Assembly: GCA_040391605.1 (NCBI GenBank)
Contig: JBEBXK010000011.1
Location: 1 to 64,000 of the forward strand
Direction: 5' to 3'
Source of the DNA: Vulgatibacter incomptus_A
Lineage (GTDB): Bacteria; Myxococcota; Myxococcia; Myxococcales; Vulgatibacteraceae
DNA: 64,000 nt
The notes under the pieces are model-generated. The model had not been told where the DNA came from and searched no databases. It saw only the letters and a list, made by a program, of their open reading frames with translations. This document shows, in pieces, positions 6,737 through 16,336 of the stretch (the stretch's first letter is position 1; each line of letters begins with the position of its first letter). The translations under genes and the position numbers were made by a program.

Positions 6737-9700
6737 TCAATTGCTGAGGCACGCGACCTTGTAGGTCGCCGAGAGCTGCGAACCCGGCTTCGGGATGAAG
6801 AGCGGCGTGAAGTCTACGGAGATGGTGATGGGATCATACGTCCATACCCGCGCGCCGGTCTTGCTCCTGGGCGGGGTCCTGAAGCCGTCGACGAAGACCT
6901 CGATGTCGTCCTCGGTCACCCTGCCGTCGCCGTTCACGTCGCCGGGCATGCCCCGGAGGTTGAAGCGGGCGGAGAAGCCGAAGGCCCCCTTGGACATGGC
7001 CTCCAGGCCGGCTCCCCACGCATCGTTGTTCTGCGGGGTGCAGATGTCGATCCAGGTCCCCTCGGTGGCCTCGACCGCCCAGTTGATCCGATCTCCGTAG
7101 TCGACGCCGCAGGTCCTGTTCTGTCCGGTGCTCGGGGTGGTGATCGCGTGGAGCTTGAACATATTCTCGTTCCGAGCGCCCTTGATCGACTTGTAGAAGT
7201 CCACGTAGTCCGCGGGCTGGCTGTTGGGGATGCCGAGCTCATAGGCGTGATCCGCCTCGTCGGTCACCAGGATGATCGAGAGCGAGGCGTCCTTGCGCAG
7301 GAAGCCTGCGTTGCCGTCATCCCATTGCGAGTTGTGCTGAGAGCTCTTCACCTCGTTGATCAGCGGCGGCGAGAGCGCCCGCTTGGCGGCCTCGAAGGGC
7401 TGCTCGTCCCAATGGCAGTCGCCGACCCTGATGTTGGCCGCCCAAACCGCATCGAGATCCGGGGTGGAGGGGGTGAGGATCCGCGGGCGGCTCCCGTCGA
7501 TGGGGAAGAAGCGCCCGTCTTCGGCACCGTTGGCGCCCCCCGGGCAGTTGCCGCCGTTGATGAGGCCGGTGGTGGTGACGGCGATGTGGTAGTCGACGGT
7601 CTGGGCGTTGGCGAAGGTGAGGAAGGACGGCAGGTTGGCGCTGATCATGTTCTGATAGGGCGTGAACGAGCCCGAGTTGTCCATCACCCAGAGGATGTCG
7701 ACCTTCGGCCGATCCTTCTGGTTGAAGACGTCGGTCTGGTTGGCGTCCATCGCGCCCTCCCCCAGCAGCGCCGCCATATAGGTCTCGCCGGACGCCGTAT
7801 CCACCCGGACCGCGCCGCTGAACTGGCCGTAGTCGTCGGGGTTGAACTTCATCGTGAACTCGTCGCGCTCGTTGGGGTTCAACGTGCGGGGGAGGATCGG
7901 CCGCTGGCTCATCTTGAACGCGCCGGCGTCGGCGGTGTCGTTGACCTCGACGGAGACGACGGTCACCGGCTCGGTGCAGACGTTGGACACACCCACGAAG
8001 CGATCGCGGGTGTTGCAATCCGGCTCCACCTTTCCGAAGTCGAGGACGGGCGGATCGATGACCAGGCAGGGCTTGGCCGAGGTGCCGCGCAGCACCACCT
8101 CCTGGTTCGGATTGTCCTTGTTGGAGATCTGGAAGACGGCCTTGCCGAGGATCAGCGGCTGGTACTGGGTGGGGGCGAAGGTCACCTCGACCTTCAGGGT
8201 CGCGAAGGGACCCAACTCGTAGCTCTCGATGGGCTCGAGCGAGTAGGCCGGATCCGAATCCTCCGAGAGGTGGAGGTCGTTGATCAGGCAGGAGGTCTCC
8301 AGGTTGTTCGTGATGCCGAAGCCCTGCGTGAGGGTGCCGCCGCGATCCACCGTGCCGAAGTTGAGGGTAGCGGGCGTGAGCGTGAAGTTGCACGGCGGCA
8401 GGTTGCGGCCCTCGCCCGAGACGCCCATCTCGTAGGTGCCGCCGACAGCCGACTGGGTGTCGATCATGATGGAGGCGCTGTCGAAGTTGTCGTCGATCGG
8501 GTTGTAGACCACGTCCACGAAGAAGTAGTCGTCGACCTCGTAGCCCTCGGGCCTCGGGCTCAGCGAGCCATCCCTCCAGTTGCGGATGGTCGGCTCGAAC
8601 TGCGGGAGGTCGGAGTATGGCGCTTCGACGAAGAGCGGATCGATGGGGGTCCCCGTCGGCTCCTCGCCGACGTTGGTGCAGCGGAAGGTCCGGGTCACGG
8701 GCATGTCCACCGCCACCAGGCCGAAGTCGATGGCCTCCGGGCTACACGCGAGTTGCGGACCGCCGCCGAAGCCGCTGACGCAGGCGTCCAAGGTGCCGAT
8801 GCCATCCCGCAGGTCGTCGGTCTCGATCTCGATGGTGGTGTTGATCGGTCCGCCCCTGGTCGGATGGAAGGCCACCCCGATCTCCTTGGTGTCGCCGGGC
8901 TCGAGGGTGATCGGCGCGGCGGTGGTCACGGAGTACTGGTCCCTGTAGTCGGTGGGGATCCGGAAGCCGAGGATCCGCACGTTCTCCGTGCCGATGTTCC
9001 TGATGTTCAGGAACTTCTCGTCGGTCTCGTTCTTGGCGCGGTAGCCGAAGTCGAGGCAGGTCTGGGGCTCGAGCAGCAGCGCCGAGCGCGAGGCGAAGGC
9101 GAGGAGGTCCACGTTGGCCAGGGGGTTCCCGCTGGGATCCACCATGGCCAGCGTGGCGTCGTGCTGTCCTTCGACAGGCGCCTGGAACGAGACGAGGAGG
9201 GTGACGGTGCCGTTGGCGGGGACGGTGGTCACCTCGTCCACCCCTCCCTCGACGGCGGCGGTGAAGTGCTCCCGGGAGTTCCCGCTGATCGAGCGCTCCA
9301 TCTGCACCGCGACATCCAGGGTGTTGGTGCAGACCAGGGGCAGAGTCTTGACCTCGTCCCTGACCACCGAGCCGAAGTCGAGGACCTCCGGATCGCAGAT
9401 CAGGCCGGGCTTCACGGCCTGGCCGACGATCCGAAACTTGTGGACCTTGGTGCCCTTCTCCTCGTTGGTCGCGATCTCGACGATGTACTGATCTTTGACA
9501 TCCCTGGGCTCGGTGGGCGCGTACTCGAAGACGATGGAGGCCTCGGCGCTGCCCGGGACGCCCGCCGACGGGAGGGTCATCCGGAACGGCGCCTCGGCGC
9601 CCTCGCTCCGAAGCTGGAGGGCCGTATTGCCCCTGTTGCGAATCTTCACCTCGTTGCGGCCAATGGTGTTGATCGCGACCGTGCCAAAGTCCACCAGATA

Positions 9701-9850
9701 GTCGGCCTGGCCGCTGACGTCCGCGCCAGAATCCGTCGTCATCACCGGCTCCTGCGTGTTGATTGGGCCCCCGCCACACGAACACGAGCTGGCGATCATT
9801 CCCAACGCGATCAGCGCGGGGAGCGCGAAGCGACTCGATCTACGATTCAT
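6737..9850 (-). CDS. large lipoprotein: choice-of-anchor D repeats, VWA-like domain, EF-hand/dockerin motif
   Basis: A 1037-residue exported lipoprotein. The start is ATG 9850 with a strong GGAGGAAGAG site; a longer in-frame reading to 9904 lacks support. The signal peptide ends in a lipobox (IASSC). Then come about six ~100-residue beta-sandwich modules, each opening with a [L/I]DFG.V motif (for example LDFGSV, IDFGLV, LNFGTV, LDFGKV), like choice-of-anchor D / ASPM-SPD2-Hydin repeats. From about residue 718 there is a VWA-like domain with MIDAS sequence DNSGS and a later VTDEAD. Near residue 968, DVNGDGRVTEDD is a calcium-binding dockerin/EF-hand loop. This is a surface adhesion or scaffold design; ligand and partners are unknown. 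A hairpin terminator follows. Confidence 0.88.
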   Translation of the reverse strand: MNRRSSRFALPALIALGMIASSCSCGGGPINTQEPVMTTDSGADVSGQADYLVDFGTVAINTIGRNEVKIRNRGNTALQLRSEGAEAPFRMTLPSAGVPGSAEASIVFEYAPTEPRDVKDQYIVEIATNEEKGTKVHKFRIVGQAVKPGLICDPEVLDFGSVVRDEVKTLPLVCTNTLDVAVQMERSISGNSREHFTAAVEGGVDEVTTVPANGTVTLLVSFQAPVEGQHDATLAMVDPSGNPLANVDLLAFASRSALLLEPQTCLDFGYRAKNETDEKFLNIRNIGTENVRILGFRIPTDYRDQYSVTTAAPITLEPGDTKEIGVAFHPTRGGPINTTIEIETDDLRDGIGTLDACVSGFGGGPQLACSPEAIDFGLVAVDMPVTRTFRCTNVGEEPTGTPIDPLFVEAPYSDLPQFEPTIRNWRDGSLSPRPEGYEVDDYFFVDVVYNPIDDNFDSASIMIDTQSAVGGTYEMGVSGEGRNLPPCNFTLTPATLNFGTVDRGGTLTQGFGITNNLETSCLINDLHLSEDSDPAYSLEPIESYELGPFATLKVEVTFAPTQYQPLILGKAVFQISNKDNPNQEVVLRGTSAKPCLVIDPPVLDFGKVEPDCNTRDRFVGVSNVCTEPVTVVSVEVNDTADAGAFKMSQRPILPRTLNPNERDEFTMKFNPDDYGQFSGAVRVDTASGETYMAALLGEGAMDANQTDVFNQKDRPKVDILWVMDNSGSFTPYQNMISANLPSFLTFANAQTVDYHIAVTTTGLINGGNCPGGANGAEDGRFFPIDGSRPRILTPSTPDLDAVWAANIRVGDCHWDEQPFEAAKRALSPPLINEVKSSQHNSQWDDGNAGFLRKDASLSIILVTDEADHAYELGIPNSQPADYVDFYKSIKGARNENMFKLHAITTPSTGQNRTCGVDYGDRINWAVEATEGTWIDICTPQNNDAWGAGLEAMSKGAFGFSARFNLRGMPGDVNGDGRVTEDDIEVFVDGFRTPPRSKTGARVWTYDPITISVDFTPLFIPKPGSQLSATYKVACLSN

Positions 9851-9949
9851 CTCTTCCTCCGGTCCAAGCAAAAGGGGGGCGCGGCCGACTGTCCGGGCTG
9901 CCACCCCCCTCCCATTTCACCGGGCCGGCGGATTGATCAGTCGAAGCCT

Positions 9950-10003
9950 TCGAAAAAGTTGCCTCAGCGGAGAGCGGGAGCGATTCCCTTGAACGCTCTC
10001 CGC
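9950..10003 (-). terminator. intrinsic terminator after the lepA-lepB-lepB operon
   Basis: A perfect 10-bp stem (GCGGAGAGCG at 9967-9976, CGCTCTCCGC at 9994-10003) lies about 50 bases beyond the last signal peptidase gene. Read on the minus strand it is followed, nine bases later, by a run of five T (9953-9957). Confidence 0.65.
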
Positions 10004-10055
10004 GCAACAGGCTTCGATTGCTTCCGCTCGAAGAGGCCCCTTCAGTTGGTTCGGA

Positions 10056-11000
10056 TCACGGACTCAGCGCGTCCACGCGCCGCAGGATCCGATCGAGGAC
10101 GGGCCCCTCGTCCCCCCAGGGCCAGATCCCCTCCCTCCCCCATGAGAAGACCACCAGCGCCGCCCTGCCCCGCACGTCGCCGACGGGGACGTACCAGCCG
10201 CCGCCGCTCCTGCCGTCGTCGGAGTCGTCGCGGTTGTCGCCCAACACGAAGACGTGGCCCGGGGGCACCTGGAAGGGCCCCTCTTTCGCTCTCGGGCTGG
10301 GGAGCATGCGGGAGTGGATCGTGCCGTGCCGGATCCCGCCGAGGGTCTCGAGGTAGAGAGCGCCGCTCTGGGGATGCCAGTACTGGAGATCGTCCCGGTA
10401 GTTCCAATATTCGAAGCGCTCCAATGCAAGCTCCCGGGGCTGGCTTTCGCCGTTGACGAAGACCTCCTCGTCCACCAGCTCGACCTCGTCGCCGGCCAGC
10501 CCTGCCACCCGCTTGATCAGATCGTGTCCCGAGGCGTCACGAAAGACGATCACCTCGCCCCGGGACGGCATCGCCACCTCTCCCACTCGATCGATCCAGG
10601 GCAGCCTCCATCCGTAGGCCAGCTTGTTCACCAGGATCACGTCCCCCGGATGGAGGGTGGGGAGCATGGAGCCCGAGGGGATCCGGTAGGTCTCGGCCAC
10701 GGAGTAGCGCACAAGGAGGGCCGCTGCTGCGGCGGCGATCACCACCTCGAGGTAGCTGCGGAGGAGGCTCTTGCGCAGCCGCGAGAGCCGATGGTTCCGG
10801 GCGGCGGCGTCGAGGCCCGCCAGGGCCAGCTCCATGCGGCGGGGATCAGCCGAGGCCAGCGCCTCGCGGGCCTCCACCTGGACGGCGCCCAGCTCGGCCA
10901 TGGCGTTCGGCCCCAGCTTGCGCCGGCGCGCGCGGCTGATCCGGAGCGTCTCGTCCAGGAGCGCCTCGAGCTGACGCTGCACGGTCGACGATCGGCCCAA
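10056..11000 (-). CDS. lepB: signal peptidase I, second copy with N-terminal extension
   Basis: Type I signal peptidase, which removes signal peptides at the outer face of the inner membrane. The catalytic serine is in PSGSMLPTL and the general-base lysine in LIKRVAGL; GDNRDDSDDGR is box E. One transmembrane helix (YLEVVIAAAAAALLVRY) precedes the serine. About 85 soluble helical residues lie before this helix, an extension not found in the first copy. The start is doubtful: TTG at 11000 directly follows the upstream stop, and GTG at 10982 is an alternative. It is the third gene of the lepA-lepB-lepB operon. Confidence 0.93.
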   Translation of the reverse strand: MGRSSTVQRQLEALLDETLRISRARRRKLGPNAMAELGAVQVEAREALASADPRRMELALAGLDAAARNHRLSRLRKSLLRSYLEVVIAAAAAALLVRYSVAETYRIPSGSMLPTLHPGDVILVNKLAYGWRLPWIDRVGEVAMPSRGEVIVFRDASGHDLIKRVAGLAGDEVELVDEEVFVNGESQPRELALERFEYWNYRDDLQYWHPQSGALYLETLGGIRHGTIHSRMLPSPRAKEGPFQVPPGHVFVLGDNRDDSDDGRSGGGWYVPVGDVRGRAALVVFSWGREGIWPWGDEGPVLDRILRRVDALSP

Positions 11001-11003
11001 GGA

Positions 11004-11837
11004 TCACGAGCCTTCCGGCACCTTCGCGTCGATGCCTCGCATGATGCGATCGGTGCGCAGGCCGTCCTTGCCCCAGGAGAAGCCCACCACGTCGGCGCGG
11101 CCGCGAATGTGTCCCAGCGGGACCACGCCGAAGACCCTCGAGTCCGCCGAGTTGTCCCGGTTGTCGCCGAAGACCAGGACGTGACCCTCCGGCACCTTCC
11201 ACGGCCCCTGGGCAGGCTGGCCCCGGAACTGCTCCAGCACGAAGTGCCGATGCGCTGCGCCGGGCTCCGAGAGGGACTCCACGTAGAGATCGGCGGAGGC
11301 GCTGCGCCATTGACGCCGGCGCTCGTCGTAATCGTCGAAGCCGTAGCGCCGCTCGAGGAGGGAGCGGGGTTGGGGCTCGCCGTCGATCTGCACCACCCCG
11401 TCCACGATCGAGACGGTCTCGCCGCCCAGGCCGATCACCCGCTTGATCAGGGTCTCCGGCTGGACGGTGGGTCGCTCGAAGACGATCACGTCCCCGCGCT
11501 CCGGGGCCGAGCTCTGGAGGAGCATGCGGTTGGTGAAGGGGATCCGGACGCCGTAGGCGAATTTGGTGACCACGACGTAGTCGCCGATCTGCAGGGTGGG
11601 CAGCATCGAGCCCGAGGGGATCGAGAAGGGCTCGAAGAGGAAGGCGCGGATCCCCAGGGCGATGGCGAGGGCCGGGGCCACCGAGCGGACGAAGCCCATC
11701 ACGCCCTTGTTCTTCTTGGCGGCCTCCGCCTTCCTGACGGCCTTGGCGGCGCGGCTGGCCTCCGGCGTGGCGGGGCCCCTGGGCGCCGTGGCTGCCTCCT
11801 CGTGATCGAGTCGCTGCTCCTCTGGATTGATGGCCAC
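11004..11837 (-). CDS. lepB: signal peptidase I
   Basis: A 277-residue type I signal peptidase. The N-terminus is Ala/Lys-rich and cytoplasmic, then one membrane helix (VRSVAPALAIALGIRAFLF), the catalytic Ser in PSGSMLPTL, the catalytic Lys in LIKRVIGL, and GDNRDNSADSR. The GTG start at 11837 follows the lepA stop closely and uses the GGAGG that overlaps the end of lepA. Coupling of lepB to lepA is a widely conserved arrangement. It is distinct from the neighbouring copy in sequence outside the motifs, so this is an old duplication. Confidence 0.95.
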   Translation of the reverse strand: MAINPEEQRLDHEEAATAPRGPATPEASRAAKAVRKAEAAKKNKGVMGFVRSVAPALAIALGIRAFLFEPFSIPSGSMLPTLQIGDYVVVTKFAYGVRIPFTNRMLLQSSAPERGDVIVFERPTVQPETLIKRVIGLGGETVSIVDGVVQIDGEPQPRSLLERRYGFDDYDERRRQWRSASADLYVESLSEPGAAHRHFVLEQFRGQPAQGPWKVPEGHVLVFGDNRDNSADSRVFGVVPLGHIRGRADVVGFSWGKDGLRTDRIMRGIDAKVPEGS

Positions 11838-11843
11838 CTTGAG

Positions 11844-13649
<1,806 letters not shown>

Positions 13650-13780
13650 CCAGTTCTTTGTCAGGCAGGCAAGAGGGCGCGTGTTGGTAACACAGTCGCA
13701 GACCGCGTTCCATGGAGAACAGGGCGAGGCCCCCTCGCCATTCTTGCCGAAGGCGATGCTCGGAGCCCATGGCGGGGCGA

Positions 13781-14707
13781 TCAGGCGGCGACGCGATCGC
13801 GGAAGAAGGCGGCCGTCCGGTCGATCCCTTCCTCGAGGCTGACCTCGGGACGCCAGCCGAGGACGCGCGCCGCCAGCGCCGGATCGATGCAGGATCGTCG
13901 TTGCTCACCGGGGCGGGCCTCGCCAAAGACAGGCGCCTGCTTGGATCCGGTGGCGGCGGCGATGAGCCCGTGGAGGCGGACCACGTCGGTCTCCCTGGCG
14001 GTGCCGATGTTCAGGGCGCCGACGTAATCGCTCTGCAGCGCCAGGAGGTTGGCTCGGGCGACGTCCTCCACGAAGACGTAGTCCCGGGTCTGCTTGCCGT
14101 CACCGTAGATCGTGCAGGAGGCCCCGGAGAGGCAGCGCCCGGCGAAGATCGCCACCACGCCGGCCTCGCCCAGGGGATCCTGCCGCGGACCATAGACGTT
14201 GGCGTAGCGAAGGGCGCAGTAGGAGAGCTTCTTCTCGGCGGCGTAATAGCCCAGGTAGAGCTCGCCTGCGGCCTTGGACGCGCCGTAGGGCGAGACGGGC
14301 CGGATGGGATGACGCTCCGACGCCGGGAAGGTCTCCTGCTCGCCGTAGCACGCGCCACCCGAGGAGGCGAAGAGGAAGCGCTTCACCCCGGCGGCCGCCG
14401 AGGCCTCCAGGAGGTTGAGCATCCCCAGTAGATTGACCTCGGCGTCGTAGCGGGGCTCGGCCACCGAGCGACGGACGTCGATCTGCGCGGCCTGATGCAC
14501 CACCGCGTCGAAGCCGCCGGAGCGGATCAGCGCCTCGGCCTCTTCGCTCCGGATGTCGGCCTCCACGAAGCGAGCATCTGCGGGGATCTGCTCCCGCCTC
14601 CCACTCGAGAGGTCGTCGAGGACCGTGACCTCATGTCCGCCGGCGATGAGCCGATCGGAGACGTGGCTCCCGATGAAGCCCGCGCCTCCAGTGACCAGGA
14701 CCTTCAT
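13781..14707 (-). CDS. NAD-dependent epimerase (UDP-glucose 4-epimerase-like)
   Basis: Extended short-chain dehydrogenase of 308 residues. The Rossmann motif TGGAGFIGSH is at residues 7-16, a serine region SSGGACYG near 120, and the catalytic YxxxK as YGASK near 145; RYANVYGPRQ is the usual substrate-side motif. This family interconverts nucleotide sugars for envelope polysaccharide. The start at 14707 is supported by GGGAGG seven bases upstream; the frame stays open further upstream, but that reading has no support. It is not tightly linked to other sugar genes, so the substrate is open. Confidence 0.88.
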   Translation of the reverse strand: MKVLVTGGAGFIGSHVSDRLIAGGHEVTVLDDLSSGRREQIPADARFVEADIRSEEAEALIRSGGFDAVVHQAAQIDVRRSVAEPRYDAEVNLLGMLNLLEASAAAGVKRFLFASSGGACYGEQETFPASERHPIRPVSPYGASKAAGELYLGYYAAEKKLSYCALRYANVYGPRQDPLGEAGVVAIFAGRCLSGASCTIYGDGKQTRDYVFVEDVARANLLALQSDYVGALNIGTARETDVVRLHGLIAAATGSKQAPVFGEARPGEQRRSCIDPALAARVLGWRPEVSLEEGIDRTAAFFRDRVAA

Positions 14708-14881
14708 ATTTCCTCCCTCTCCCGTGCACCCGAGCGGCGCAAGCGGCAAGCTAGCGATTGGCACCCGGCCCAACAAGCCGCCAGGGCCATCGAAGATCGC
14801 CCGCGTCCCCTCTCCTTTGCGACACGGCCGCAGGGCGGTTCGCGTTAGGTCCGCTGCGCGTCGTGGCACCTTCGTGAAGCC

Positions 14882-15073
14882 TCAGCGTTCCCCTTTGTCG
14901 AACATCAGGAGCTGCTGACCCGGGATGTCTGCCTGATGTTGTTGCAGGATCAGGTCGATCCCCTGCCGGATGTACTCGGCGACGGGGACCTTGGTGGCGC
15001 GGTTTAGCGCCTTGAGCTGCGCATCCTGCTCGGGCGTGATGTAGATGGTGGTGCTGATCTTCTTTCGGGCCAT
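14882..15073 (-). CDS. ribbon-helix-helix DNA-binding protein
   Basis: A 63-residue protein starting MARKKISTTIYITPEQ: the strand ISTTIYIT followed by two helices (PEQDAQLKALNRATK and VAEYIRQGIDLILQQH) is the MetJ/Arc fold of CopG-type regulators. These dimerise and bind operator DNA with the paired strands. No toxin gene is adjacent, so it is not clearly an antitoxin; very similar small proteins are common in myxobacterial genomes. Target unknown. Confidence 0.85.
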   Translation of the reverse strand: MARKKISTTIYITPEQDAQLKALNRATKVPVAEYIRQGIDLILQQHQADIPGQQLLMFDKGER

Positions 15074-15155
15074 GTGGGCCTTACCCTACGTGGCACTATC
15101 TCGGAGGGTCAAGTTCGCGGCTCCGCCCAGCTCCTCTGCAGGAGTCCTTCGACGC

Positions 15156-15524
15156 TCAGCCCTCTGCCACCTCGGCCGGCGGGGCCCTGCCGTAGGCGTC
15201 GTCCAGCCGGACCACGTCCTCGACCTCGGGGGTCGAGACCTCGAGGACGTCGCTGTCTTCGAGGGCGACGATCCGATGGATGGTGCCGGGGGGGATGTGC
15301 TGGCTGTCGCCGGGCTTCATGGGCCTCTCTTCGAGGCCCTCGCCCTCATCGATGACGAGGAGGATCGAACCCCGCTGGAGATGGAGCGTCTCCTCCTTCT
15401 TCACGTGGTATTGGAGCGAGAGCTTATGTCCCGCCTTCACATGGAGGAGCTTCCCCACATACTTATCGGTCTGGGCCCACCACAGCTCGTAGCCCCACGG
15501 CTTCTCTACCTTCGTGATCTGCAT
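15156..15524 (-). CDS. single-domain cupin (mannose-6-phosphate isomerase type II-like)
   Basis: A 122-residue cupin. The N-terminal VEKPWGYELWWA is the signature of the sugar-phosphate isomerase/guanylyltransferase cupin domain; metal ligands are expected in QYHVKKEE (around residue 38) and PPGTIHRIVA (around 78). It corresponds to the C-terminal cupin half of type II phosphomannose isomerases and to free-standing homologues. It overlaps the SPOR gene by one base (TGATG), so the two are cotranslated. Substrate not determined. Confidence 0.85.
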   Translation of the reverse strand: MQITKVEKPWGYELWWAQTDKYVGKLLHVKAGHKLSLQYHVKKEETLHLQRGSILLVIDEGEGLEERPMKPGDSQHIPPGTIHRIVALEDSDVLEVSTPEVEDVVRLDDAYGRAPPAEVAEG

Positions 15525-16336
15525 CAGCCCTCCATCGCCGCGACGAAGCCCTCCAGGCGGGTCTCGCGACGCACGTCGTCCAGGTAGCGCAACGCCTCGT
15601 CCCGGCTGTCGAAGCGGCCCAGCCGGACTCGGTAAAAGGTACCCTTACCAGGGATCTCGGCGGCGGTCACGATAGGCGCCAGCCCCTGCTGCCGGAGCCG
15701 GGAGGCGAAGGCCTCCGCCTCCTTGCGATCCGGCAGCGAGGCCACCTGCACCGTGAAGCGGACGCCACCTGCCGACGTGGCCTTGTCCTCCTTCGGAGAT
15801 TCCTTGCGTTGAGCCGAACCCGAGGCGAGGGCCGCGGAGAGATCGGTGGAGGCCCCCTTCGCGGCGCGGGGCTTGCCGGCGGCGACGTCGGCGGCGATGT
15901 CGGCGGCGGCCTTCTCCGCTGCTGCCAGCCGGGCCTCGGTATCGTCGGCTGCGGCTCGCTCGGCGGTGGCCTGCTCCGCCCGGGCCTTCTCCGCTGCGGC
16001 GGCCTCCGCTGCGGCCTTCTCACCTGCGGCCACCTCCGCCGCGCGGCGATCGGCGGTGGCCCGCTCCCTGGCCGCGGCCAGGGCCACTGCGTTCTCGTCC
16101 TCGCGGATGAGATCGTCCGGGAAGGTGATCTCCGAGCCGGGCGCTGCCGCCATGCGATCGAGGCGCTCCAGGGGATCGCGCGGCGGCGCCTCCCCTACCC
16201 CGAGATCCTTGCCGACGGTGACGCCCAGGTAGAAGACGATCCCCATCAGCACCGCGGCGCCAAGGACGATCGAGACCACCTGGCGGGTGTCCAGGGTGAG
16301 CTCGATCCGCTCCTTGATCCGGCCGTCGTCTCTCAT
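15524..16336 (-). CDS. SPOR-domain membrane protein
   Basis: A 270-residue bitopic protein. A membrane helix at about residues 20-42 (VSIVLGAAVLMGIVFYLGVT) is followed by a long Ala/Glu/Lys-rich helical linker (about 90-165) and a C-terminal SPOR domain (residues 190-265, with FTVQVASLPDRKEAEAFASR and YRVRLGRFDSRDEA). SPOR domains bind denuded glycan strands at the division septum, so a role in cell division or septal peptidoglycan is likely. Its ATG overlaps the argS stop (ATGA). Confidence 0.9.
   Translation of the reverse strand: MRDDGRIKERIELTLDTRQVVSIVLGAAVLMGIVFYLGVTVGKDLGVGEAPPRDPLERLDRMAAAPGSEITFPDDLIREDENAVALAAARERATADRRAAEVAAGEKAAAEAAAAEKARAEQATAERAAADDTEARLAAAEKAAADIAADVAAGKPRAAKGASTDLSAALASGSAQRKESPKEDKATSAGGVRFTVQVASLPDRKEAEAFASRLRQQGLAPIVTAAEIPGKGTFYRVRLGRFDSRDEALRYLDDVRRETRLEGFVAAMEG

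Noticed and set aside
14882..15073. Ribbon-helix-helix protein as an antitoxin
   Set aside because: No small toxin-like gene lies on either side.
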